64,000 bases of DNA, taken from contig CM059621.1 of the NCBI GenBank assembly GCA_030435675.1, positions 5,766,001-5,830,000 on the forward strand. Direction: 5' to 3'. Both the position numbers and the translations under genes were made by a program. This document shows positions 47,701-60,600 of this stretch, piece after piece; the first letter of the stretch is position 1, and each line of letters begins with the position of its first letter. Origin of the DNA: Steinernema hermaphroditum (lineage: Eukaryota; Nematoda; Chromadorea; Rhabditida; Steinernematidae). Under the pieces are notes generated by a model. It did not search any database. It was given only the letters and a program-made list of their open reading frames with translations, and was not told the origin of the DNA.

Positions 47701-50111
47701 CGTGCAGTTCTACAAGATCCAATCATAAAAATGCTATGGTACTTTGGAGCAGGAGGGTCAGATGCAGAACTCTTTGGTATGAGCAAGGGCCCTACTGTCT
47801 CGAATTGAAAGTTTTGCAGGAAACTAAGATAGTCCACAGGAAATCCCAACGGGAATGAGCGCGTTCGATCAGGCTCGTGCAGTTCTACAAGATCCAATCA
47901 TAAAAATGCTATGGTACTTTGGAGCAGGAGGGGTCAGATGCAGAACTCTTTGTATGAACAAGGGCCCTAACTGTCTCGAATTGAAAGTTTTGCAGGAAAC
48001 TAAGATAGTCCACAGTAATCCCAACGGGAATAGGCGCGTTCGATCAGGCTCGTGCAGTTCTACAAGATCCAATCATAAAAATGCTATGGTACTTTGGAGC
48101 AGGAGGGTCAGATGCAGAACTCTTTGTATGAACAAGGGCCCTATCTGTCTCGAATTGAAAGTTTTGCAGGAAACTAAGATAGTCCACAGTAAACCCAACG
48201 GGAATAGGCGCGTTCGATCAGGCTCGTGCAGTTCTACAAGATCCAATCATAAAAATGCTATGGTACTTTGGAGCAGGAGGGTCAGATGCAGAACTCTTTG
48301 TATGAGCAAGGGCCCTGTCTGTCTCGAATTGAAAGTTTTGCAGGAAACTAAGATAGTCCACAGGAAATCCAACGAGAGTAGGCGCGTTCGATCAGGCTCG
48401 TGCAGTTCTACAAAGATCCAATCATAAAAATGCTATGGTACTTTGGAGCAGGAGGGTCAGATGCAGAACTCTTTGGTATGAACAAGGGCCCTATCTGTCT
48501 CGAATTGAAAGTTTTGCAGGAAACTAAGATAGTCCACAGGAAATCCAACGGGAATAGGCGCGTTCGATCAGGCTCGTGCAGTTCTACAAGATCCAATCAT
48601 AAAAATGCTATGGTACTTTGGAGCAGGAGGGTCAGATGCAGAACTCTTTGTATGAACAAGGGCCCTATCTGTCTCGAATTGAAAGTTTTGCAGGAAACTA
48701 AGATAGTCCACAGGAAACCCAACGGGAGTAGGCGCGTTCGATCAGGCTCGTGCAGTTCTACAAGATCCAATCATAAAAATGCTATGGTACTTTGGAGCAG
48801 GAGGGGTCAGATGCAGAACTCTTTGTATGAACAAGGCCCTAACTGTCTCGAATTGAAAGTTTTGCAGGAAACTAAGATAGTCCACAGGAAATCCAACGAG
48901 AGTAGGCGCGTTCGATCAGGCTCGTGCAGTTCTACAAGATCCAATCATAAAAATGCTATGGTACTTTGGAGCAGGAGGGTCAGATGCAGAGCTCTTGGTA
49001 TGAACAAGGGCCTATCTGTCTCTCGAATTGAAAGTTTTGCAGGAAACTAAGATAGTCCACAGGAAATCCAACGAGAATAGGCGCGTTCGATCAGGCTCGT
49101 GCAGTTCTACAAAGATCCAATCATAAAAATGCTATGGTACTTTGGAGCAGGAGGGGTCAGATGCAGAACTCTTTGTATGAACAAGGCCCTATCTGTCTCG
49201 AATTGAAAGTTTTGCAGGAAACTAAGATAGTCCACAGTAATCCCAACGGGAATAGGCGCGTTCGATCAGGCTCGTGCAGTTCTACAAGATCCAATCATAA
49301 AAATGCTATGGTACTTTGGAGCAGGAGGGTCAGATGCAGAACTCTTTGTATGAGCAAGGGCCCTGTCTGTCTCGAATTGAAAGTTTTGCAGGGAAACTAA
49401 GATAGTCCACAGGAAATCCAACGAGAGTAGGCGCGTTCGATCAGGCTCGTGCAGTTCTACAAGATCCAATCATAAAAATGCTATGGTACTTTGGAGCAGG
49501 AGGGGTCAGATGCAGAACTCTTTGTATGAACAAGGGCCCTAACTGTCTCGAATTGAAAGTTTTGCAGGAAACTAAGATAGTCCCAGAAATCGACAAAGAT
49601 AGTCCACAGTAATCCCAACGGGAATAGGCGCGCTCGATCAGGCTCGTGCAGTTCTACAAGATCCAATCATAAAAATGATATGGTACTTTGGAGCAGGAGG
49701 GTCAGATGCAGAACTCTTTGGTATGAGCAAGGGCCCTGTCTGTCTCGAATTGAAAGTTTTGCAGGAAACTAAGATAGTCCACAGGAAATCCAACGAGAGT
49801 AGGCGCGTTCGATCAGGCTCGTGCAGTTCTACAAGATCCAATCATAAAAATGCTATGGTACTTTGGAGCAGGAGGGTCAGATGCAGAACTCTTTGTATGA
49901 ACAAGGCCCTAACTGTCTCGAATTGAAAGTTTTGCAGGAAACTAAGATAGTCCACAGTAATCCCAACGGGAATAGGCGCGTTCGATCAGGCTCGTGCAGT
50001 TCTACAAGATCCAATCATAAAAATGCTATGGTACTTTGGAGCAGGAGGGTCAGATGCAGAACTCTTTGTATGAACAAGGGCCCTATCTGTCTCGAATTGA
50101 AAGTTTTGCGA
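44792..50111. repeat. Block 5: mixed full-length monomers left of gap
   Basis: Monomers are again about 173 bp, or 174 bp where AGGAGGGGTC or AAGGGCCCTATCTG adds one base. Variable segments alternate between CAGTAATCCC, CAGGAAATCC, CGCAGGAAATCC and CAGGAAACCC. GATGCATAAC, the marker linked to the short form, persists on full-length copies near 45327, 45850 and 46712, so that haplotype was separated from the deletion by recombination. Small private indels include GTTTTTGC near 45380, CTACAAAGATCC near 48413 and 49112, GGGAATGAGCGCG near 47855 and CTGTCTCTCG near 49018. There are no genes. Confidence 0.9.
49574..49605. repeat. 22-bp partial duplication (template-switch-like)
   Basis: AAGATAGTCC occurs at 49574-49583 and again at 49596-49605, separated by CAGAAATCGACA. 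The monomer therefore gains 22 bp. The spacer resembles a shortened CAGGAAATCCAAC, the normal variable segment. The arrangement looks as if synthesis ran into the variable segment, jumped back and copied AAGATAGTCC a second time, this time leading into CACAGTAATCCC. Confidence 0.85.
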
Positions 50112-50611
50112 NNNNNNNNNNNNNNNNNNNNNNNNNNNNNNNNNNNNNNNNNNNNNNNNNNNNNNNNNNNNNNNNNNNNNNNNNNNNNNNNNNNNNNNNN
50201 NNNNNNNNNNNNNNNNNNNNNNNNNNNNNNNNNNNNNNNNNNNNNNNNNNNNNNNNNNNNNNNNNNNNNNNNNNNNNNNNNNNNNNNNNNNNNNNNNNNN
50301 NNNNNNNNNNNNNNNNNNNNNNNNNNNNNNNNNNNNNNNNNNNNNNNNNNNNNNNNNNNNNNNNNNNNNNNNNNNNNNNNNNNNNNNNNNNNNNNNNNNN
50401 NNNNNNNNNNNNNNNNNNNNNNNNNNNNNNNNNNNNNNNNNNNNNNNNNNNNNNNNNNNNNNNNNNNNNNNNNNNNNNNNNNNNNNNNNNNNNNNNNNNN
50501 NNNNNNNNNNNNNNNNNNNNNNNNNNNNNNNNNNNNNNNNNNNNNNNNNNNNNNNNNNNNNNNNNNNNNNNNNNNNNNNNNNNNNNNNNNNNNNNNNNNN
50601 NNNNNNNNNNN
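50112..50611. other. Assembly gap, 500 N
   Basis: Exactly 500 N separate two parts of the array. The left side ends AAGTTTTGCGA, whose last two bases depart from the usual GCAGG. The right side begins AATCCCAACGGG. The round length suggests a scaffolding placeholder, not a measured distance. The open frames that appear to cross it are artefacts of translating N. Confidence 0.98.
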
Positions 50612-53600
50612 AATCCCAACGGGAATAGGCGCGTTCGATCAGGCTCGTGCAGTTCTACAAGATCCAATCATAAAAATGATATGGTACTTTGGAGCAGGAG
50701 GGTCAGATGCAGAGCTTTTGGTATGAGCAAGGCCCTATCTGTCTCCAATTGAAAGTTTTGCAGGAAACTAAGATAGTCCACAGTAATCCCAACGGGAATA
50801 GGCGCGTTCGATCAGGCTCGTGCAGTTCTACAAGATTCAATCAGAAAAATGCTATGGTACTTTGGAGCAGGAGGGTCAGATGCAGAGCTTTTGGTATGAA
50901 CAAGGCCTCAACTGTCTCGAATTGAAAGTTTTGCAGGAAACTAAGATAGTCCGCAGGAAATCCAACGAGAGTAGGCGCGTTCGATCAGGCTCGTGCAGTT
51001 CTACAAGATCCAATCATAAAAATGCTATGGTACTTTGGAGCAGGAGGGGTCAGATGCAGAACTCTTTGTATGAGCAAGGCCCTATCTGTCTCGAATTGAA
51101 AGTTTTGCAGGAAACTAAGATAGTCCACAGGAAATCCAACGAGAGTAGGCGCGTTCGATCAGGCTCGTGCAGTTCTACAAGATCCAATCATAAAAATGCT
51201 ATGGTACTTTGGAGCAGGAGGGTCAGATGCAGAGCTTTTGGTATGAGCAAGGCCCTGTCTGTCTCGAATTGAAAGTTTTGCAGGAAACTAAGATAGTCCG
51301 CAGGAAATCCAACGAGAGTAGGCGCGTTCGATCAGGCTCGTGCAGTTCTACAAGATCCAATCATAAAAATGATATGGTACTTTGGAGCAGGAGGGTCAGA
51401 TGCAGAGCTTTTGGTATGAGCAAGGGCCGTGCTGTCTCGAATTGAAAGTTTTGCAGGAAACTAAGATAGTCCACAGTAATCCCAACGGTAATAGGCGCGT
51501 TCGATCAGGCTCGTGCAGTTCTACAAGATCCAATCATAAAAATGATATGGTACTTTGGAGCAGGAGGGTCAGATGCAGAGCTTTTGGTATGAGCAAGGCC
51601 CTATCTGTCTCCAATTGAAAGTTTTGCAGGAAACTGAGATAGTCCACAGTAATCCCAACGGGAATAGGCGCGTTCGATCAGGCTCGTGCAGTTCTACAAG
51701 ATCCAATCATAAAAATGCTATGGTACTTTGGAGCAGGAGGGTCAGATGCAGAGCTTTTGGTATGAACAAGGCCCCAACTGTCTCGAATTGAAAGTTTTGC
51801 AGGAAACTAAGATAGTCCGCAGGAAATCCAACGAGAGTAGGCGCGTTCGATCAGGCTCGTGCAGTTCTACAAGATCCAATCATAAAAATGCTATGGTACT
51901 TTGGAGCAGGAGGGTCAGATGCAGAGCTTTTGGTATGAGCAAGGCCCTGTCTGTCTCGAATTGAAAGTTTTGCAGGAAACTAAGATAGTCCGCAGTAATC
52001 CCAACGGGAATAGGCGCGTTCGATCAGGCTCGTGCAGTTCTACAAGATCCAATCATAAAAATGATATGGTACTTTGGAGCAGGAGGGTCAGATGCAGAGC
52101 TTTTGGTATGAGCAAGGCCCTATCTGTCTCGAATTGAAAGTTTTGCAGGAAACTAGAGATAGTCCACAGTAATCCCAACGGGAATAGGCGCGTTCGATCA
52201 GGCTCGTGCAGTTCTACAAGATCCAATCATAAAAATGATATGGTACTTTGGAGCAGGAGGGTCAGATGCAGAGCTTTTGGTATGAGCAAGGGCCCTGCTG
52301 TCTCGAATTGAAAGTTTTGCAGGAAACTAAGATAGTCCGCAGGAAATCCAACGAGAGTAGGCGCGTTCGATCAGGCTCGTGCAGTTCTACAAGATCCAAT
52401 CATAAAAATGCTATGGTACTTTGGAGCAGGAGGGTCAGATGCAGAGCTTTTGGTATGAGCAAGGCCCTGTCTGTCTCGAATTGAAAGTTTTGCAGGAAAC
52501 TAAGATAGTCCGCAGTAATCCCAACGGGAATAGGCGCGTTCGATCAGGCTCGTGCAGTTCTACAAGATCCAATCATAAAAATGATATGGTACTTTGGAGC
52601 AGGAGGGTCAGATGCAGAGCTTTTGGTATGAGCAAGGCCCTATCTGTCTCCAATTGAAAGTTTTGCAGGAAACTGAGATAGTCCACAGTAATCCCAACGG
52701 GAATAGGCGCGTTCGATCAGGCTCGTGCAGTTCTACAAGATCCAATCATAAAAATGATATGGTACTTTGGAGCAGGAGGGTCAGATGCAGAGCTTTTGGT
52801 ATGAGCAAGGGCCCTGCTGTCTCGAATTGAAAGTTTTGCAGGAAACTAAGATAGTCCACAGGAAATCCAACGGGAATAGGCGCGTTCGATCAGGCTCGTG
52901 CAGTTCTACAAGATCCAATCATAAAAATGCTATGGTACTTTGGAGCAGGAGGGTCAGATGCAGAGCTTTTGGTATGAACAAGGCCCCAACTGTCTCGAAT
53001 TGAAAGTTTTGCAGGAAACTAAGATAGTCCGCAGGAAATCCAACGAGAGTAGGCGCGTTCGATCAGGCTCGTGCAGTTCTACAAGATCCAATCATAAAAA
53101 TGCTATGGTACTTTGGAGCAGGAGGGTCAGATGCAGAGCTTTTGGTATGAGCAAGGGCCCTGTCTGTCTCGAATTGAAAGTTTTGCAGGAAACTAAGATA
53201 GTCCACAGTAATCCCAACGGGAATAGGCGCGTTCGATCAGGCTCGTGCAGTTCTACAAGATCCAATCATAAAAATGATATGGTACTTTGGAGCAGGAGGG
53301 TCAGATGCAGAGCTTTTGGTATGAGCAAGGGCCCTGCTGTCTCGAATTGAAAGTTTTGCAGGAAACTAAGATAGTCCACAGGAAATCCAACGGGAGTAGG
53401 CGCGTTCGATCAGGCTCGTGCAGTTCTACAAGATCCAATCATAAAAATGCTATGGTACTTTGGAGCAGGAGGGTCAGATGCAGAGCTTTTGGTATGAGCA
53501 AGGCCCTGTCTGTCTCGAATTGAAAGTTTTGCAGGAAACTAAGATAGTCCACAGTAATCCCAACGGGAATAGGCGCGTTCGATCAGGCTCGTGCAGTTCT

Positions 53601-54673
53601 ACAAGATCCAATCATAAAAATGCTATGGTACTTTGGAGCAGGAGGGTCAGATGCAGAGCTTTTGGTATGAGCAAGGCCCTATCTGTCTCCAATTGAAAGT
53701 TTTGCAGGAAACTAAGATAGTCCACAGTAATCCCAACGGGAATAGGCGCGTTCGATCAGGCTCGTGCAGTTCTACAAGATCCAATCATAAAAATGATATG
53801 GTACTTTGGAGCAGGAGGGTCAGATGCAGAGCTTTTGGTATGAGCAAGGGCCCTGCTGTCTCGAATTGAAAGTTTTGCAGGAAACTAAGATAGTCCACAG
53901 GAATTCCAACGGGAATAGGCGCGTTCGATCAGGCTCGTGCAGTTCTACAAGATCCAATCATAAAAATGATATGGTACTTTGGAGCAGGAGGGTCAGATGC
54001 AGAGCTTTTGGTATGAGCAAGGCCCTTGCTGTCTCGAATTGAAAGTTTTGCAGGAAACTAAGATAGTCCCACAGAAATCCAACGAGAGTAGGCGCGTTCG
54101 ATCAGGCTCGTGCAGTTCTACAAGATCCAATCATAAAAATGCTATGGTACTTTGGAGCAGGAGGGTCAGATGCAGAGCTTTTGGTATGAGCAAGGCCCTG
54201 TCTGTCTCGAATTGAAAGTTTTGCAGGAAACTAAGATAGTCCACAGGAAATCCAACGGGAGTAGGCGCGTTCGATCAGGCTCGTGCAGTTCTACAAGATC
54301 CAATCATAAAAATGATATGGTACTTTGGAGCAGGAGGGTCAGATGCAGAGCTTTTGGTATGAGCAAGGGCCCTGCTGTCTCGAATTGAAAGTTTTGCAGG
54401 GAAACTAAGATAGTCCGCAGGAAATCCAACGAGAGTAGGCGCGTTCGATCAGGCTCGTGCAGTTCTACAAGATCCAATCATAAAAATGATATGGTACTTT
54501 GGAGCAGGAGGGTCAGATGCAGAGCTTTTGGTATGAGCAAGGGCCCTGCTGTCTCGAATTGAAAGTTTTGCAGGAAACTAAGATAGTCCACAGGTAATCC
54601 CAACGGGAGTAGGCGCGTTCGATCAGGCTCGTGCAGTTCTACAAGATCCAATCATAAAAATGCTATGGTACTT
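50612..54673. repeat. Block 6: six-monomer higher-order repeat, 1,039-bp period
   Basis: Monomers are full length and mostly carry AGCTTTTGGTATG. A private CTCCAATTG (C for G in CTCGAATTG) occurs at 50743, 51609, 52648 and 53687, at intervals of 866, 1,039 and 1,039 bp, that is five monomers and then six plus one base. AAACTGAGATAG near 51633 and 52672 is shared by the second and third copies. GCCCCAACTG and CCGCAGTAATCCC monomers also recur between them. The extra base lies in different monomers, for example AAACTAGAGATAG near 52150. There are no genes. Confidence 0.85.
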
Positions 54674-57600
54674 TGGAGCAGGAGGGTCAGATGCAGAGCT
54701 TTTGGTATGAGCAAGGGCCCTATCTGTCTCGAATTGAAAGTTTTGCAGGAAACTAAGATAGTCCACAGTAATCCCAACGGGAATAGGCGCGTTCGATCAG
54801 GCTCGTGCAGTTCTACAAGATCCAATCATAAAAATGCTATGGTACTTTGGAGCAGGAGGGTCAGATGCAGAGCTTTTGGTATGAGCAAGGGCCCTGCTGT
54901 CTCGAATTGAAAGTTTTGCAGGAAACTAAGATAGTCCACAGTAATCCCAACGGGAGTAGGCGCGTTCGATCAGGCTCGTGCAGTTCTACAAGATCCAATC
55001 ATAAAAATGCTATGGTACTTTGGAGCAGGAGGGTCAGATGCAGAGCTCTTTGGTATGAGCAAGGGCCCTGCTGTCTCGAATTGAAAGTTTTGCAGGAAAC
55101 TAAGATAGTCCACAGTAATCCCAACGGGAATAGGCGCGTTCGATCAGGCTCGTGCAGTTCTACAAGATCCAATCATAAAAATGCTATGGTACTTTGGAGC
55201 AGGAGGGTCAGATGCAGAGCTTTTGGTATGAGCAAGGGCCCTGCTGTCTCGAATTGAAAGTTTTGCAGGAAACTAAGATAGTCCACAGTAATTCCAACGG
55301 GAGTAGGCGCGTTCGATCAGGCTCGTGCAGTTCTACAAGATCCAATCATAAAAATGCTATGGTACTTTGGAGCAGGAGGGTCAGATGCAGAGCTTTTGGT
55401 ATGAGCAAGGGCCCTGCTGTCTCGAATTGAAAGTTTTGCAGGAAACTAAGATAGTCCACAGTAATCCCAACGGGAGTAGGCGCGTTCGATCAGGCTCGTG
55501 CAGTTCTACAAGATCCAATCATAAAAATGCTATGGTACTTTGGAGCAGGAGGGTCAGATGCAGAGCTTTTGGTATGAGCAAGGGCCCTGCTGTCTCGAAT
55601 TGAAAGTTTTGCAGGAAACTAAGATAGTCCACAGTAATCCCAACGGGAATAGGCGCGTTCGATCAGGCTCGTGCAGTTCTACAAGATCCAATCATAAAAA
55701 TGCTATGGTACTTTGGAGCAGGAGGGTCAGATGCAGAGCTTTTGGTATGAGCAAGGCCCCTGCTGTCTCGAATTGAAAGTTTTGCAGGAAACTAAGATAG
55801 TCCACAGTAATCCCAACGGGAATAGGCGCGTTCGATCAGGCTCGTGCAGTTCTACAAGATCCAATCATAAAAATGCTATGGTACTTTGGAGCAGGAGGGT
55901 CAGATGCAGAGCTTTTGGTATGAGCAAGGGCCCTGCTGTCTCGAATTGAAAGTTTTGCAGGAAACTAAGATAGTCCACAGTAATCCCAACGGGAATAGGC
56001 GCGTTCGATCAGGCTCGTGCAGTTCTACAAGATCCAATCATAAAAATGCTATGGTACTTTGGAGCAGGAGGGTCAGATGCAGAGCTTTTGGTATGAGCAA
56101 GGGCCCTGCTGTCTCGAATTGAAAGTTTTGCAGGAAACTAAGATAGTCCACAGTAATCCCAACGGGAATAGGCGCGTTCGATCAGGCTCGTGCAGTTCTA
56201 CAAGATCCAATCATAAAAATGCTATGGTACTTTGGAGCAGGAGGGTCAGATGCAGAGCTCTTTGGTATGAGCAAGGGCCCTGCTGTCTCGAATTGAAAGT
56301 TTTGCAGGAAACTAAGATAGTCCACAGTAATCCCAACGGGAATAGGCGCGTTCGATCAGGCTCGTGCAGTTCTACAAGATCCAATCATAAAAATGCTATG
56401 GTACTTTGGAGCAGGAGGGTCAGATGCAGAGCTTTTGGTATGAGCAAGGGCCCTGCTGTCTCGAATTGAAAGTTTTGCAGGAAACTAAGATAGTCCACAG
56501 TAATCCCAACGGGAATAGGCGCGTTCGATCAGGCTCGTGCAGTTCTACAAGATCCAATCATAAAAATGCTATGGTACTTTGGAGCAGGAGGGTCAGATGC
56601 AGAGCTTTTGGTATGAGCAAGGGCCCTGCTGTCTCGAATTGAAAGTTTTGCAGGAAACTAAGATAGTCCACAGTAATCCCAACGGGAATAGGCGCGTTCG
56701 ATCAGGCTCGTGCAGTTCTACAAGATCCAATCATAAAAATGCTATGGTACTTTGGAGCAGGAGGGTCAGATGCAGAGCTTTTGGTATGAGCAAGGGCCCT
56801 GCTGTCTCGAATTGAAAGTTTTGCAGGAAACTAAGATAGTCCACAGTAATCCCAACGGGAATAGGCGCGTTCGATCAGGCTCGTGCAGTTCTACAAGATC
56901 CAATCATAAAAATGCTATGGTACTTTGGAGCAGGAGGGTCAGATGCAGAGCTTTTGGTATGAGCAAGGGCCCTGCTGTCTCGAATTGAAAGTTTTGCAGG
57001 AAACTAAGATAGTCCACAGTAATCCCAACGGGAATAGGCGCGTTCGATCAGGCTCGTGCAGTTCTACAAGATCCAATCATAAAAATGCTATGGTACTTTG
57101 GAGCAGGAGGGTCAGATGCAGAGCTTTTGGTATGAGCAAGGGCCCTGCTGTCTCGAATTGAAAGTTTTGCAGGAAACTAAGATAGTCCACAGTAATCCCA
57201 ACGGGAGTAGGCGCGTTCGATCAGGCTCGTGCAGTTCTACAAGATCCAATCATAAAAATGCTATGGTACTTTGGAGCAGGAGGGTCAGATGCAGAGCTTT
57301 TGGTATGAGCAAGGGCCCTGCTGTCTCGAATTGAAAGTTTTGCAGGAAACTAAGATAGTCCACAGTAATCCCAACGGGAGTAGGCGCGTTCGATCAGGCT
57401 CGTGCAGTTCTACAAGATCCAATCATAAAAATGCTATGGTACTTTGGAGCAGGAGGGTCAGATGCAGAGCTTTTGGTATGAGCAAGGGCCCTGCTGTCTC
57501 GAATTGAAAGTTTTGCAGGAAACTAAGATAGTCCACAGTAATCCCAACGGGAATAGGCGCGTTCGATCAGGCTCGTGCAGTTCTACAAGATCCAATCATA

Positions 57601-60600
57601 AAAATGCTATGGTACTTTGGAGCAGGAGGGTCAGATGCAGAGCTTTTGGTATGAGCAAGGGCCCTGCTGTCTCGAATTGAAAGTTTTGCAGGAAACTAAG
57701 ATAGTCCACAGTAATCCCAACGGGAGTAGGCGCGTTCGATCAGGCTCGTGCAGTTCTACAAGATCCAATCATAAAAATGCTATGGTACTTTGGAGCAGGA
57801 GGGTCAGATGCAGAGCTTTTGGTATGAGCAAGGGCCCTGCTGTCTCGAATTGAAAGTTTTGCAGGAAACTAAGATAGTCCACAGTAATCCCAACGGGAAT
57901 AGGCGCGTTCGATCAGGCTCGTGCAGTTCTACAAGATCCAATCATAAAAATGCTATGGTACTTTGGAGCAGGAGGGTCAGATGCAGAGCTCTTGGTGTGA
58001 GCAAGGGCCCCTGCTGTCTCGAATTGAAAGTTTTGCAGGAAACTAAGATAGTCCACAGTAATCCCAACGGGAGTAGGCGCGTTCGATCAGGCTCGTGCAG
58101 TTCTACAAGATCCAATCATAAAAATGCTATGGTACTTTGGAGCAGGAGGGTCAGATGCAGAGCTTTTGGTATGAGCAAGGGCCCTGCTGTCTCGAATTGA
58201 AAGTTTTGCAGGAAACTAAGATAGTCCACAGTAATCCCAACGGGAGTAGGCGCGTTCGATCAGGCTCGTGCAGTTCTACAAGATCCAATCATAAAAATGC
58301 TATGGTACTTTGGAGCAGGAGGGTCAGATGCAGAGCTTTTGGTATGAGCAAGGGCCCTGCTGTCTCGAATTGAAAGTTTTGCAGGAAACTAAGATAGTCC
58401 ACAGTAATCCCAACGGGAATAGGCGCGTTCGATCAGGCTCGTGCAGTTCTACAAGATCCAATCATAAAAATGCTATGGTACTTTGGAGCAGGAGGGTCAG
58501 ATGCAGAGCTCTTGGTATGAGCAAGGGCCCTGCTGTCTCGAATTGAAAGTTTTGCAGGAAACTAAGATAGTCCACAGTAATCCCAACGGGAATAGGCGCG
58601 TTCGATCAGGCTCGTGCAGTTCTACAAGATCCAATCATAAAAATGCTATGGTACTTTGGAGCAGGAGGGTCAGATGCAGAGCTTTTGGTATGAGCAAGGG
58701 CCCTGCTGTCTCGAATTGAAAGTTTTGCAGGAAACTAAGATAGTCCACAGTAATCCCAACGGGAGTAGGCGCGTTCGATCAGGCTCGTGCAGTTCTACAA
58801 GATCCAATCATAAAAATGCTATGGTACTTTGGAGCAGGAGGGTCAGATGCAGAGCTTTTGGTATGAGCAAGGGCCCTGCTGTCTCGAATTGAAAGTTTTG
58901 CAGGAAACTAAGATAGTCCACAGTAATCCCAACGGGAGTAGGCGCGTTCGATCAGGCTCGTGCAGTTCTACAAGATCCAATCATAAAAATGCTATGGTAC
59001 TTTGGAGCAGGAGGGTCAGATGCAGAGCTTTTGGTATGAGCAAGGGCCCTGCTGTCTCGAATTGAAAGTTTTGCAGGAAACTAAGATAGTCCACAGTAAT
59101 CCCAACGGGAATAGGCGCGTTCGATCAGGCTCGTGCAGTTCTACAAGATCCAATCATAAAAATGCTATGGTACTTTGGAGCAGGAGGGTCAGATGCAGAG
59201 CTCTTGGTATGAGCAAGGGCCCTGCTGTCTCGAATTGAAAGTTTTGCAGGAAACTAAGATAGTCCACAGTAATCCCAACGGGAATAGGCGCGTTCGATCA
59301 GGCTCGTGCAGTTCTACAAGATCCAATCATAAAAATGCTATGGTACTTTGGAGCAGGAGGGTCAGATGCAGAGCTCTTGGTATGAGCAAGGCCCCTGCTG
59401 TCTCGAATTGAAAGTTTTGCAGGAAACTAAGATAGTCCACAGTAGTCCCAACGGGAGTAGGCGCGTTCGATCAGGCTCGTGCAGTTCTACAACATCCAAT
59501 CATAAAAATGCTATGGTACTTTGGAGCAGGAGGGTCAGATGCAGAGCTTTTGGTATGAGCAAGGGCCCTGCTGTCTCGAATTGAAAGTTTTGCAGGAAAC
59601 TAAGATAGTCCACAGTAATCCCAACGGGAATAGGCGCGTTCGATCAGGCTCGTGCAGTTCTACAAGATCCAATCATAAAAATGCTATGGTACTTTGGAGC
59701 AGGAGGGTCAGATGCAGAGCTTTTGGTATGAGCAAGGGCCCTGCTGTCTCGAATTGAAAGTTTTGCAGGAAACTAAGATAGTCCACAGTAATCCCAACGG
59801 GAATAGGCGCGTTCGATCAGGCTCGTGCAGTTCTACAAGATCCAATCATAAAAATGCTATGGTACTTTGGAGCAGGAGGGTCAGATGCAGAGCTTTTGGT
59901 ATGAGCAAGGGCCCTGCTGTCTCGAATTGAAAGTTTTGCAGGAAACTAAGATAGTCCACAGTAATCCCAACGGGAATAGGCGCGTTCGATCAGGCTCGTG
60001 CAGTTCTACAAGATCCAATCATAAAAATGCTATGGTACTTTGGAGCAGGAGGGTCAGATGCAGAGCTCTTGGTATGAGCAAGGGCCCTGCTGTCTCGAAT
60101 TGAAAGTTTTGCAGGAAACTAAGATAGTCCACAGTAATCCCAACGGGAGTAGGCGCGTTCGATCAGGCTCGTGCAGTTCTACAAGATCCAATCATAAAAA
60201 TGCTATGGTACTTTGGAGCAGGAGGGTCAGATGCAGAGCTTTTGGTATGAGCAAGGGCCCTGCTGTCTCGAATTGAAAGTTTTGCAGGAAACTAAGATAG
60301 TCCACAGTAATCCCAACGGGAGTAGGCGCGTTCGATCAGGCTCGTGCAGTTCTACAACATCCAATCATAAAAATGCTATGGTACTTTGGAGCAGGAGGGT
60401 CAGATGCAGAGCTTTTGGTATGAGCAAGGGCCCTGCTGTCTCGAATTGAAAGTTTTGCAGGAAACTAAGATAGTCCACAGTAATCCCAACGGGAGTAGGC
60501 GCGTTCGATCAGGCTCGTGCAGTTCTACAAGATCCAATCATAAAAATGCTATGGTACTTTGGAGCAGGAGGGTCAGATGCAGAGCTTTTGGTATGAGCAA

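Noticed and set aside
49863..50752. Apparent 287- and 238-codon frames, and a 194-codon minus-strand frame, across the N run
   Set aside because: Most of their length is translated N. They are gap artefacts.
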